From Massilia yuzhufengensis (GTDB taxonomy: Bacteria; Pseudomonadota; Gammaproteobacteria; Burkholderiales; Burkholderiaceae_D), in assembly GCF_900112225.1 (NCBI RefSeq), contig NZ_FOLD01000012.1:1-64000 (forward strand): a stretch of 64,000 bases of DNA. The letters are read 5' to 3'. Below the pieces are notes generated by a model. It did not search any database. It saw nothing but the letters and a program-made list of their open reading frames with translations, and had not been told where the DNA came from. Positions within the stretch are counted from its first letter, which is position 1; each line of letters opens with the position of its first letter. Made by a program: the position numbers and the translations under genes. This document shows, piece after piece, positions 24,255-33,230 of this stretch.

Positions 24255-27200
24255 TTACAGCGTCCTGAAGTTCAGTCCAACCATGATCCGCCGGCCCGCA
24301 TACGCATAGTCCAGCAGGTTCGGCGTGCCATCCGAGAACGCCGCATACTGCCCTTGGCTGCTCGACGTGGTCGCGTTGCCCAGGTTGCGCGCTTCGACGA
24401 AGAACTCGATGTTCGGCCGGATCTTGTAGGCGACCTTGGCGTCGATGAAGCGGGTCGAGTCCTTGAAGTTCGGCGAACCCGGGTTGTACGGGAAGCGCAC
24501 CATGCCGCTCGTCACACCCGCGGCCGGGTAGTTGTTGGCGTCCTGCGAGCCGCAGCCGGCCAGGCAGTTGAAGTAGGACGCCACCGCCTGCAGCGCCACG
24601 CGGGCGGTGAAGCGGCCATCGTCGTACCACAGCGCGGCATTGTAGGAATAGCTCGATTCGCGGGCGATCGGCAGCGGGGTGCCGGTCAGCAGGTCGACCA
24701 CGTTTTCCGACGAGGTGGCCGAACGCAGCTTGGTGTAGTTCGCGTCGAAGCCGGTATAGCGCAGCAACCAGGGCAGGAAGGTGAACGCGGTCTTGGTGCC
24801 GAATTCCACGCCCTTGCGGCTGGTTGCGGCGCCGTTCTGCCACAGCGAATAGTCGAAGTTGATGTCGCCCAGCGCCACGCCGGTGACCGGGTCGACCAGG
24901 CTGCTGCCGCCGGACAGCGGCAGGCGGGTCACGCCCTGGCCGATCGCCGGGCCGATCTTGCCCTGCTGCTTGAAGGCGGCGACCGAGAACATCGTGTCCC
25001 GGTTTGGATACCACTCGAAGCTCAGGTTCTGGTTGACGTTGGTCTGGGCCTGCAGCGCCGGGTTGCCGATCGTGCCGCTGCAGCGCTGGGTGGCGTTCGG
25101 GTCGCGGTCGGCCAGGGTTTCGTCATAGATGCAGGTGCCCGACGGCAGCAGGTAGTTCACCGGCGGACGCGCCACCGTTTTGGCGCCGCTGTAGCGGGCC
25201 ACGAACTGGTCCGGCACCAGCCACATCGCCAGGTTCACGCTCGGCAGGTGGTCGTTGCTGGTTTCGTCGATCGACACCGCCTGCGAGATCGAGCTCGAGA
25301 TGGTGCCGCCTGGAGCGCTTGGCCGCAGCGGGTCATACACGCCCGGCACGATGGCGACCGTCCCCAGCGTCATCATGCCGGTGCCGTGCACCTTGGTGCG
25401 CACGTAGCGGTAGCCCACGTTACCCTCGAGCTCCCAGCCGAACGGCAGCGCGCGCCCGGTGAAGGGAATGTTGTCGAGCTTGAAGTCGCCCATCAGGTAG
25501 AAGGCCGAGGTACGCTCCTTCAGGTACTGGAAGGGTTGTTCGTAGGTGTTGCCGTCGCTGGCCACGCATTTCTTCACGCAGTCGAAGTTCAGGTTCGGCG
25601 TGTTCACCAGGCTAAAGGCCTTGTTCACATCGAGTTCGGTCCAGTTCTCGATCAGGCCCGCCGGGCGGTCCTTGGCGCCGGAGAAGAAGCCGGTTTGCGT
25701 CGCCTTGCCGGTCAGGGTCTGGGCCAGCAGGCTCTGGAACTGCTGCAGGGTCAGCGTGGTATTGCCGTTGAGCGCATGGCGCGGGTCGGCGCTCGGCACG
25801 AAGCCGAACTGGCAAGCGTTGCCGCCCACGCCGAGCGAGCCGACGGTGTCCTGGCAGCCATTGAAGGTGCTGCGGATGATCGGCGTCGGCAGCATCACGG
25901 CCGGCACGTAGTCGGCCGCGCCAAAGGTGCCGATGGCCGCCTTCACCGTGTAGCCGCCGCTGTTGCCGCTGTTCGGGTCCCAGCTGTTCTTGATCGTGTC
26001 GCGCAGGTTGAAACCGGACTTGAGACGGGTGAAGAACGGGATGTGCTGCGGCAGCCGGTAGGTCAGGTCGAGCTTGGCCGTACGCTCTTCGCTCTCCATC
26101 AGGCGCGGGTTGTAATAGGTGCTCGGCTGCTGGGTCAGCAGCGGCTGCTGGGCGGCGGTGTAGGCCGGCGCCGGGCGGGTATTGGTCGGGCTGGTCCTGA
26201 CCACGCCGGTCGCGGCGCCCGGGTAGCCGATCGCGTACTGGGCCGGGTCGGCCTGGTTGAAGTTGCTCCCGGCCGGCAGTTCGTACCCCCACAGGCCGTT
26301 CGGCAGCACGCTCATGGTCACCGGGCCGTAGTAATTATTGAAGGCCAGGCGCTTTTGCTCGCGCTCGAAGTCCGAGGTGGCCAGGCCGACGAAGAATTCG
26401 GCCGACAGGCCGCCGTTCTTGTAGCTGCCGCCCAGTTGCAGGTACTTGGCGATGGTCTTGGCGTACTCGCGGGTCTGGTCGGTGATGCCGGCGGCGTCGG
26501 TGATGGTGTACTTGGTCAGGTGGTGGCTGCCGTCCGTCACGATCGAGCCCGGCACGATGTTGGCCACCGAGCTTTGCAGCAGGGTGTTGGTGGCCTGGGT
26601 CGGGGTGTCGTAGCTGTAGTAGCCCGAGCCTGGCGCCGGCACGCGGGTGCCGGCCGGCAGGTTGTCGATGAAGGCCGGGCCGTTGTAGGTCGGGCTGTAC
26701 ACCGCGTTGGCGCCGGTCGGGTTGACCTTCACGCCGCCCAGGCTGTAGGTCAGCTGGTGCATGTCGTTGTAGCGGCGGTTGTAGCTGCCCTTCGCATACA
26801 CGGTCAGGTCGTTGTTCACCTTGAAGTCGGCGCGCAGGTCCAGGTTCTGGCGCTTGTCTTCCTCGCGCTTGACGAACGAGCGGATGTTCGACGGCGTGTA
26901 GTCGCTCCACTGGTTCAGGCAGGTGATGAGCTCATTGGCGCGCTGCGACGCCGCCTGGCCGCGGTTGGCCGACACGATCGCCGCGCTCTGGGCCGCGGTC
27001 AGCGAAGGGAAGGCGGCGTAGCACTCGGCCTTGGTCTTGGCCGCGGCCGACTTGGTCAGCACGTCCAGCGGCGTGGCCGAATTGAAGAAGCCGCCGGCGG
27101 TGAGCGGCGACTGCAGCAGCGGCGCCTTGGTGTTGGCGTCGGCCTGGTTCATCGTCCCCGGCAGGAAGCTGAAGGTCTTCTCGGGGGAATTGTCGAAGTC

Positions 27201-28052
27201 GGCCAGGCGGGAGTAGCCGGCACGGGCCGCGTTGGACACCTGCACCGAGTGCGCTTCGTTGCCCATGATGGTGGACGAGGCGTTCAGCAGCAGGCCGAGA
27301 CGGCCATTGAGGAATTTATCCGACAGGATCAGGTTGGAGTCGGGCTGCCACTTCTTGTTCAGCGAGCTTTGCGAGCCCGCCACGCGCAGCGACGCGAACG
27401 GCTTCTTGAAATCGAGGCCGCTGCGGGTCTGGATCCGGATGCCGCCGCCGAGCGAGCCTTCGGTCATGTCGGCGGTGGAACCCTTGACCACGTCCACGCT
27501 CTTGATCAGGTCCGCCGACAGCTGGCGGAACTCGACGCCGCGCCCGCTGCCGCCGCCGGCCATGTCGGTGCCGCCGGCCGATTGCACGCCCTGGCCATCG
27601 AGCTCGATGCGGGTGAGGTCGGGGCCGTTGCCGCGCACGGCCACGCTCACGCCTTCGCCGAAGTCGCCGCGGTCCAACGCGATGCCGGCCATGCGCGAGA
27701 TCGCCTCGCCCACGTTCCGGTCCGGCAGCGAGCCGACGTCTTCGGCGACGATGGAGTCGATCGCGGTGGCCGCATTCTTCTTGCGCTCGATGCTCGACTG
27801 CTGCGAGGCGCGGGTGGCGACCACCTTCACCTGCCTGATCTTGCCGTCGTCCTCCACCTGTTCCTGGGCCGGCTGCGCCGCTTGCGCATCCTGGGCCATG
27901 GCGGCATTGCTGGCGACCAGCGATGCCAGGGCCAGCGACACGGCAACGCTCATGTGGCGGGGATGGAACTGGAAGGCCTGGCGCGGCGCGGCGCGCGCGG
28001 ATGCCGTGAACGGGGAAGGGCGGTGCACCGCCTGTTGCGGGTCGATGGTCAT
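24255..28052 (-). CDS. TonB-dependent outer-membrane receptor (pectin oligosaccharide uptake, inferred)
   Basis: 1265 residues. The N-terminus has a long signal region (to about AAMAQ, 52), a plug domain (IDSIVAEDVGSLPDRNVGEA and RIELDGQGVQ) and a beta barrel ending in GRRIMVGLNFRTL with terminal aromatic/hydrophobic residues, as in Caulobacter-type receptors for plant sugars. There is no STN signalling domain. It would bring oligosaccharides into the periplasm with TonB energy. ATG 28052 is preceded by AAGGAGACAAGCC; the open frame upstream runs over GH28 in another frame and is not coding. Context (GH28, GH105, PL10, CE8) makes oligogalacturonides the likely cargo. Confidence 0.93.
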   Translation of the reverse strand: MTIDPQQAVHRPSPFTASARAAPRQAFQFHPRHMSVAVSLALASLVASNAAMAQDAQAAQPAQEQVEDDGKIRQVKVVATRASQQSSIERKKNAATAIDSIVAEDVGSLPDRNVGEAISRMAGIALDRGDFGEGVSVAVRGNGPDLTRIELDGQGVQSAGGTDMAGGGSGRGVEFRQLSADLIKSVDVVKGSTADMTEGSLGGGIRIQTRSGLDFKKPFASLRVAGSQSSLNKKWQPDSNLILSDKFLNGRLGLLLNASSTIMGNEAHSVQVSNAARAGYSRLADFDNSPEKTFSFLPGTMNQADANTKAPLLQSPLTAGGFFNSATPLDVLTKSAAAKTKAECYAAFPSLTAAQSAAIVSANRGQAASQRANELITCLNQWSDYTPSNIRSFVKREEDKRQNLDLRADFKVNNDLTVYAKGSYNRRYNDMHQLTYSLGGVKVNPTGANAVYSPTYNGPAFIDNLPAGTRVPAPGSGYYSYDTPTQATNTLLQSSVANIVPGSIVTDGSHHLTKYTITDAAGITDQTREYAKTIAKYLQLGGSYKNGGLSAEFFVGLATSDFEREQKRLAFNNYYGPVTMSVLPNGLWGYELPAGSNFNQADPAQYAIGYPGAATGVVRTSPTNTRPAPAYTAAQQPLLTQQPSTYYNPRLMESEERTAKLDLTYRLPQHIPFFTRLKSGFNLRDTIKNSWDPNSGNSGGYTVKAAIGTFGAADYVPAVMLPTPIIRSTFNGCQDTVGSLGVGGNACQFGFVPSADPRHALNGNTTLTLQQFQSLLAQTLTGKATQTGFFSGAKDRPAGLIENWTELDVNKAFSLVNTPNLNFDCVKKCVASDGNTYEQPFQYLKERTSAFYLMGDFKLDNIPFTGRALPFGWELEGNVGYRYVRTKVHGTGMMTLGTVAIVPGVYDPLRPSAPGGTISSSISQAVSIDETSNDHLPSVNLAMWLVPDQFVARYSGAKTVARPPVNYLLPSGTCIYDETLADRDPNATQRCSGTIGNPALQAQTNVNQNLSFEWYPNRDTMFSVAAFKQQGKIGPAIGQGVTRLPLSGGSSLVDPVTGVALGDINFDYSLWQNGAATSRKGVEFGTKTAFTFLPWLLRYTGFDANYTKLRSATSSENVVDLLTGTPLPIARESSYSYNAALWYDDGRFTARVALQAVASYFNCLAGCGSQDANNYPAAGVTSGMVRFPYNPGSPNFKDSTRFIDAKVAYKIRPNIEFFVEARNLGNATTSSSQGQYAAFSDGTPNLLDYAYAGRRIMVGLNFRTL

Positions 28053-28366
28053 GTGGCTTGTCTCCTTTGGTATTGTTGTCGGCGCCCGTTTCACGGGTCG
28101 CAACGTGTCGATGTCGGTGGGCTTGCGTGCTGCCTCGAGGGCATCCCCAAGGGCCCATTTTTCGTTATGTAAAAATGCTAGCAGATCGGATTTCGGCAAG
28201 CGATGGCTGTCGGCGCTTTTGGAAAGAATCGACATCTCGGTTGGCGGATTTTGTAATCCGTTCGCGTGGCCGCCGCAACGCCCCGGATAAAAGGCGTGGG
28301 CGCGACGCCGCACACCATGCGGACCGGGTAGGCCGGCCGCATGGCGCCGCTGCTGCCTGCTGCTTG
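28053..28366. other. Intergenic region between receptor and GH28 genes
   Basis: 314 bases without a gene. An imperfect GC hairpin (28315-28342, CCATGCG...CGCATGG arms) lies downstream of the GH28 stop and could end that operon although no T tract follows. A small dyad GGATT-TTGT-AATCC and an AT-rich stretch (28160-28190) precede the receptor and are the likely promoter zone. Confidence 0.45.
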
Positions 28367-30190
28367 TCAGGCAGTGATGTCGGTGTCGAAGCGCTTGCCG
28401 CCGATACGCACGTTGCGCAGCTTCAGGCCCTGCACGTTGTAGGCGTACCAGGGCTTGTCGCCGTTGATCGGCGTGCCGAAGTCGCAGTCGCTGATGCTGA
28501 TGTTGGTGATCGCATGCACCGGCTTGTTCTCGCTGCCGTTGTAGCTGTGCGCGACCGGGCCCATGACCACGAAGGCCTGGTAGCACGAGAACGCCCCGCC
28601 CGACGTGGCGACGTCGGCCACCTTGATGCGCGAGATGTGCACGTCCGAGACCTGCGGCGGACGGTTGCGGATGGTATCGAAGGCGGCGGCGTAGTCGCAG
28701 TCGAAAGTGATCACCGCGCCGCCGCCGGTGGCCGCCAATTGGGCCGGCACCGGGCTGCCCGGCATCGGCTTGTAGAAGCCCGGCTTGAGCTTCACGCCAT
28801 TGGGCAGGGTCAGGTCGCGCACGTAGAAGTGGCGCAGGAAGCCGCCGCGCGCCATATTGGTTTTCAGGCGCACGGCCGTGCCCAGCGGGTCGGTCTTGTA
28901 GTGCATGTTGCGCACGTCGAGCCTTTCCGCATACACGTGCTCGATGCCGCCGCCCATCTCGCTGCCCAGGGTGATGGCGCCGTGGCCGGAATTCATGATG
29001 CTGTCCTGCAGCACCACGTTGCGGGTGGGGCCGTATTGGGTGTCGTTGGCCTTGCCGGCCTTGATCGCGATGCAGTCGTCGCCGGTATTGAAGGTGCAGC
29101 CGTCCATCAGCACGATGTCGCAGGATTCGGGGTCGAAGCCGTCCGAGTTCGGTCCCATGCTTTCCATGCGCACACGCGAGAGCTGCAGCTTGCGGCAATC
29201 AACCGGGTGGTGGATCCAGAACGGCGTCGCCACCACCTGGTAGCCCTGCATCAGCACGTCGGTGCAGCCGATGAATTCGATCATGCAGGGACGCAGGTAG
29301 TGGCCCTTGCCGAACACCCGCTTTTCGACCGGTACGCGCGCTTCGGACAGCGCCGGCAGGAACTTCTCGTCGCTGCGCCAGTTGGGGGCGGACGCGATGC
29401 GCGCCAGGTCCTCGGCCTTGATGCCGGGGGCGAGGTCCGCCAGCGATTCCGGGTTGCGCGGGTTGGTCACGCCCTGCCGCGCATGTGCGTTGACGGCGGT
29501 CTTGCCGCTCCAGGCCCACCAGTGTTCGCCGCTGCCATCCTCGAACGTCACGCCGCCCTGGCCATTGAGCACGCTGCTCCAGTCTTCGCCGGTGATGGCG
29601 ATGTTGCGCTGGTTGCGCGCGTAAACCATGGGCGTGTAGTTCAGGCAGTCGTTGCCCTGCCAGCGCGACAGCGACAGCCTGCCGTTGGCGCCGCAGTCGA
29701 ATTCGCCATGGCGTGCGTAGTCGGCCGGGTTGGCGCTGAAGTGCACCTGCGCGCCCTTGGCCAGGTGGACGTGCACGTTCGACAGCAGCACGATCGGGCC
29801 CTTGCAAAGCCAGTGGCCGGCCGGGATCAGCACGCGCCCGCCGCCGGCCTTGCTGGCCGTTGCGATGGCCGCCGCAATCGCCGGATACGCGTCCGGCGCG
29901 CCGGGCGCCGGGGTCTGCACATCGGTCTTGACGCCCTGGTCGCTGTCCAGGTAGGCCTGCACCGTCACCATCCGGCAGGGCTTTGCGCCGTGGGCGGTGA
30001 TCGGGAAATCGCGCTTCGGGAACACCAGCGGCTTGGCGAAGCGCGCGCGGATCTGGTCCGCGTGCGCCCACGGGTCGGCGGGCAGCGCGGCCAGCGCCGG
30101 CGTTGCCGCCGCCAGGGCCGAGGCGGCGCCGGCGCCCTTGATCAGGGCGCGGCGTCGCGGGTTCGCGGGAGTGGTAAGCAGGGGCTTCAT
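28367..30190 (-). CDS. GH28 polygalacturonase (Tat-exported)
   Basis: 607 residues. The N-terminus RRRALIKGAGAASALAAATP is a twin-arginine type signal. The parallel beta-helix carries the GH28 catalytic set: N348-S-D350-G-F-D353, G-D371-D372-C and S-G-H403-G. It hydrolyses polygalacturonate, and the long N-terminal insert suggests an exo-acting form. ATG 30190 overlaps the GH105 stop by four bases. It is the last gene of the gntR-CE8-GH43-GH105-GH28 operon and would act in the periplasm on imported oligomers. Confidence 0.93.
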   Translation of the reverse strand: MKPLLTTPANPRRRALIKGAGAASALAAATPALAALPADPWAHADQIRARFAKPLVFPKRDFPITAHGAKPCRMVTVQAYLDSDQGVKTDVQTPAPGAPDAYPAIAAAIATASKAGGGRVLIPAGHWLCKGPIVLLSNVHVHLAKGAQVHFSANPADYARHGEFDCGANGRLSLSRWQGNDCLNYTPMVYARNQRNIAITGEDWSSVLNGQGGVTFEDGSGEHWWAWSGKTAVNAHARQGVTNPRNPESLADLAPGIKAEDLARIASAPNWRSDEKFLPALSEARVPVEKRVFGKGHYLRPCMIEFIGCTDVLMQGYQVVATPFWIHHPVDCRKLQLSRVRMESMGPNSDGFDPESCDIVLMDGCTFNTGDDCIAIKAGKANDTQYGPTRNVVLQDSIMNSGHGAITLGSEMGGGIEHVYAERLDVRNMHYKTDPLGTAVRLKTNMARGGFLRHFYVRDLTLPNGVKLKPGFYKPMPGSPVPAQLAATGGGAVITFDCDYAAAFDTIRNRPPQVSDVHISRIKVADVATSGGAFSCYQAFVVMGPVAHSYNGSENKPVHAITNISISDCDFGTPINGDKPWYAYNVQGLKLRNVRIGGKRFDTDITA

Positions 30191-31557
30191 GGCGTCTTCG
30201 GTCGGTAGTGGTAGGTCTTCACCTTGTCGGTGATGACGACATTCGGGTTGTTCAGCAGCTTGATGATCTCGGCTCCGGCCAGCAGCACCGGCCCGTAGCC
30301 TGCCATCGCGTTCACGCTGACCGGGCGGTTGTAGTAGTAGACATGGTCGCCCGCCAGGGTGGTGGCCACCACGCCATCCTCGATCCCGCCTTCCGGGTTG
30401 ATGCGTGACGACACGCCGGCCCACCCGGCCTGGGCGATGCTGCAGTAGGTGGTGGGGCTGATCCAGCCCTGGTTGATGGCATGCGCGATGGCATAGACGA
30501 ACATCGCGCTGCCGGAAGTCTCGAGGAAGGAATCGTGGCGGTCCAGCATCTGGTGCCACAGGCCGGAACCGGACTGCTGGCGGGCGATGCCGAGCAGCGC
30601 GCGGCGGTGCTGGGCCAGGACCTTCTTGTAGCCGGGGTGGGTCTTGGGCAGCACGTCCAGCAGGTCGGAGATGGCAAGCACCGCCCAGCCGTTGGCGCGG
30701 CCCCAGTAGAACTGCGGCGCGTCCGGCGCGTGCAGGTGCACGCCGTGGGTGTAGAGGCCCACTTCCTTGTTGAACAGGTAGCCGGACAGCTGCAGCGCGT
30801 TCTTCACCGCGTCGTCGAAGTAGCGCCGCTCGCCGCTGAAGCGGCCCAGTTCGGCCAGCGCGGGAATGCTCATGTACATGTCGTCGGCCCACACCGACCA
30901 GGCCTGCGGCCGGTTGCGCGCCAGCGTGCCATCCTTCAGGCGTACCTGCTGCTTGTGCACCCAGTCGCCGCTGGTGGCGATCTGCTGCGACAGGTCGGGG
31001 CCGATGCCGGCCAGGCGCGCGCGGATCATGGCGGCGGTCATGGAGCCGGCGTCGTCCAGCGCATGCGGCTTGATGAAGCGCGCGAAGCTGTTGGCGCGGC
31101 CCAGCTTGAACTGCTCTTCCTGGGCGCGGAAGTAGGGCGTGCGCTCCTTGAAGAAGGCCAGGTGGCGCTCGGTGAGCGCGGTCCACCCCGCGTCGCCGGT
31201 GAGGGCGCGCATGTTCATCAGGCCCGCATGCACCACGCCCATCTCGTAGTTCATGATGCCGAAATCGTTGGGCGAGGTTTCCACGAAGGCGGAGGCCACC
31301 GGCGCGCCGAAGTCGGTGACCGGCTGCCCGGTCTTGCGGTCGACGATGCGGCTGGGCGTGGCGCGGTCGATGAAACCGCGCACGCGTTCCAGTTGCGCGG
31401 TGATCTCGGCGGCCACCGGCAGCTTGTAGGGCACCGGGTAAGTGCCTTCCAGCGGGTCGGACAGGTTCTTGTTGTCCGGGTTGCGGTAGGGGCCGGCGGC
31501 CTGCACCGCGCCGGCCGCGAACAATACGGCCAGCAGCAGGGGGAGTGTCCGCTCCAT
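30187..31557 (-). CDS. GH88/GH105 unsaturated glycuronyl hydrolase
   Basis: 456 residues with a signal peptide (to about VQAAG, 21). The (alpha/alpha)6 fold shows RPQAWSVWADDMYMSIPALA, containing the WADD-type catalytic aspartate region, then FYWGRANGWAVLAISDLLD and LWHQMLDRHDSFLETSGSAM. The family removes unsaturated galacturonyl or glucuronyl residues from lyase products, here most simply from PL10 products. It is 2 bases from the GH43 stop and overlaps GH28, so the genes are co-transcribed. Periplasmic location inferred. Confidence 0.9.
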   Translation of the reverse strand: MERTLPLLLAVLFAAGAVQAAGPYRNPDNKNLSDPLEGTYPVPYKLPVAAEITAQLERVRGFIDRATPSRIVDRKTGQPVTDFGAPVASAFVETSPNDFGIMNYEMGVVHAGLMNMRALTGDAGWTALTERHLAFFKERTPYFRAQEEQFKLGRANSFARFIKPHALDDAGSMTAAMIRARLAGIGPDLSQQIATSGDWVHKQQVRLKDGTLARNRPQAWSVWADDMYMSIPALAELGRFSGERRYFDDAVKNALQLSGYLFNKEVGLYTHGVHLHAPDAPQFYWGRANGWAVLAISDLLDVLPKTHPGYKKVLAQHRRALLGIARQQSGSGLWHQMLDRHDSFLETSGSAMFVYAIAHAINQGWISPTTYCSIAQAGWAGVSSRINPEGGIEDGVVATTLAGDHVYYYNRPVSVNAMAGYGPVLLAGAEIIKLLNNPNVVITDKVKTYHYRPKTP

Positions 31558-31559
31558 GC

Positions 31560-33206
31560 TCAGCGGCTCACGCGGAAGTAGTCGGCGTCGAGCCAGGCGC
31601 CGGACGGCGTGGCGGCCTCGCTGGCGCTGTACAGGCCCATTTGCGCGCCCACCCAGTGGCCCTTGGTGGCGGCGAAGGGTGCGCCGGCCGGCGTGAAGTC
31701 CTTGCCGTCCACGCTGTACAGGAACTGCGCCTGCGCGCCTTCTTTCATCACCATGCGCAGGCTCACCGCATTCGGCGCCTGCGGCAGCAGCACGGTCTCG
31801 CTCTCGGTGCAGCGCGGCTTGAACGGGGTGCAGGTGGTGTAGACCAGCTGCAGCGCGCCGCCCTGCTGGCGCAGGCCGAGGGCGGCGTAGGATTGGCCGT
31901 TCAGGATCAGGCCAGCGCGGTCGCCGTCCCTGGCGCCCTGCAGCTCGATGCGGGTCTCGGCCGTGAACGCGGTGGCCGGCAGCTTCTGGGTCACGATGTT
32001 CGGCGCCGCGCGCACATAGGCTTTCGATTCCGGCACGGCCAGCACCGGCAGGCGCAGGTGGCCGGGGCGGGCCGCAAGCGAATGGTAGCCGGCCTGCGGG
32101 TTGGCATGCCACTGCCATTGCAGGCCCAGGGTGGCGCCATTGAATTCATCGCTGGTCGGCGGCACCGCCAGCGATTGGCCGGCGACCGGCTTGATCCAGC
32201 TGGTGACCGGGTTACCCACGCCCGGCTTCGGGCCGGGCTGGCCGATCAGGGGCCAGCCATCGGTCCAGGCCATCGGCTGCAGGTGGGTCACGCGGCCATA
32301 GGCCTTGCGGTCCTGGAAGTGCACGAACCAGTCCTTGCCTTCAGGCGTGCGCAGCCAGGCGCCCTGGTGCGGGCCGTTGATGACAGTGTCGCCCTGTTCC
32401 ATGACGATGCGGTCTTCGTAGGGGCCGGCGATACTGCGCGAGCGAAACACCGACTGCCAGCCTTCCTCGACGCCGCCGGCCGGCGCGAACACGTAGTACC
32501 AGCCATCCTGCTTGTACAGCTTGGGGCCTTCCAGGGTGCGGTAGCCGGGCAGCTTGTTGCCGTCGATGACGACCTTGCCCTCGCTGTCGAGCAGGCGCCT
32601 GCCGTCCGGGGACATGCTGCGCAGGGTCAGCACATTGTTGATGCCGGCGCGGCTCTTGGCCCAGGCGTGGATCAGCCAGGCCTTGCCGTCCTCGTCCCAC
32701 AGCGGGGCCGGGTCGATCAGGCCCTTGCCCGGCAACAGCAGGTGCGGCTCGCTCCACGGACCGGCGAAGTCCTTGGCGGTGACGACGTAGATGCCGAAGT
32801 CCGGGTCGGGGTAGAAGATCCAGAACTTGCCGTCGTGGTGGCGCAGCGAGGGCGCCCACACGCCGGCGCCGGTGCGCGGCGTGGCGAAGTGCGCTGCCGG
32901 CACCAGCTTGGGCAGGGCGTGGCCGACCAGGGTCCAGTTGACCATGTCTTTCGACTGCAGCAGCGGCAGGCCGGGCGCGCTGTTGAAACTCGACGCCGTC
33001 ATGTAGTAGGTGTCGCCCACGCGCACCGCGTCCGGGTCGGAGTAATCGGCGTTGAGGATGGGGTTCTGGTAGCGGCCGTTGCCCAGGTCGGCGACCCAGG
33101 CTTGCTTGCCTGGCGCGGTCTGGCAGCCGGCGGCCAGCAGGGCCAGCGCGAGGAGGGCGCCGACGCGGCGCGGGGTGCGGAAGGTGGTCGTTGTCATGGG
33201 ATGCAT
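31560..33206 (-). CDS. GH43 glycosidase lipoprotein (arabinosidase/xylosidase type)
   Basis: 548 residues. LLAAGC is a lipobox with Cys28. The five-blade propeller has YSDPD with base Asp57, LIDPAPLWDEDGK and the acid Glu in YRTLEGPKLY; a C-terminal beta-sandwich (about 340-548, SDEFNGATLGLQWQWH) is the accessory domain usual in GH43 subfamilies 11 and 12. It would trim arabinose or xylose side chains from pectin or arabinan. It lies between CE8 (24 bases) and GH105 (2 bases). Start 33206; ATG 33197 is equally possible. Confidence 0.9.
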   Translation of the reverse strand: MHPMTTTTFRTPRRVGALLALALLAAGCQTAPGKQAWVADLGNGRYQNPILNADYSDPDAVRVGDTYYMTASSFNSAPGLPLLQSKDMVNWTLVGHALPKLVPAAHFATPRTGAGVWAPSLRHHDGKFWIFYPDPDFGIYVVTAKDFAGPWSEPHLLLPGKGLIDPAPLWDEDGKAWLIHAWAKSRAGINNVLTLRSMSPDGRRLLDSEGKVVIDGNKLPGYRTLEGPKLYKQDGWYYVFAPAGGVEEGWQSVFRSRSIAGPYEDRIVMEQGDTVINGPHQGAWLRTPEGKDWFVHFQDRKAYGRVTHLQPMAWTDGWPLIGQPGPKPGVGNPVTSWIKPVAGQSLAVPPTSDEFNGATLGLQWQWHANPQAGYHSLAARPGHLRLPVLAVPESKAYVRAAPNIVTQKLPATAFTAETRIELQGARDGDRAGLILNGQSYAALGLRQQGGALQLVYTTCTPFKPRCTESETVLLPQAPNAVSLRMVMKEGAQAQFLYSVDGKDFTPAGAPFAATKGHWVGAQMGLYSASEAATPSGAWLDADYFRVSR

Positions 33207-33230
33207 GGTGGTTGGATGGTGAATAGGGGT

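Noticed and set aside
24354..28172. Plus-strand open frame of about 1270 codons
   Set aside because: It is the exact antisense of the TonB-dependent receptor, with His/Arg/Val-rich low-complexity translation typical of high-GC shadow frames.
28053..29198. N-terminal extension of the receptor frame through the GH28 gene
   Set aside because: Runs out of frame over GH28; the signal peptide and ribosome site at 28052 define the true start.
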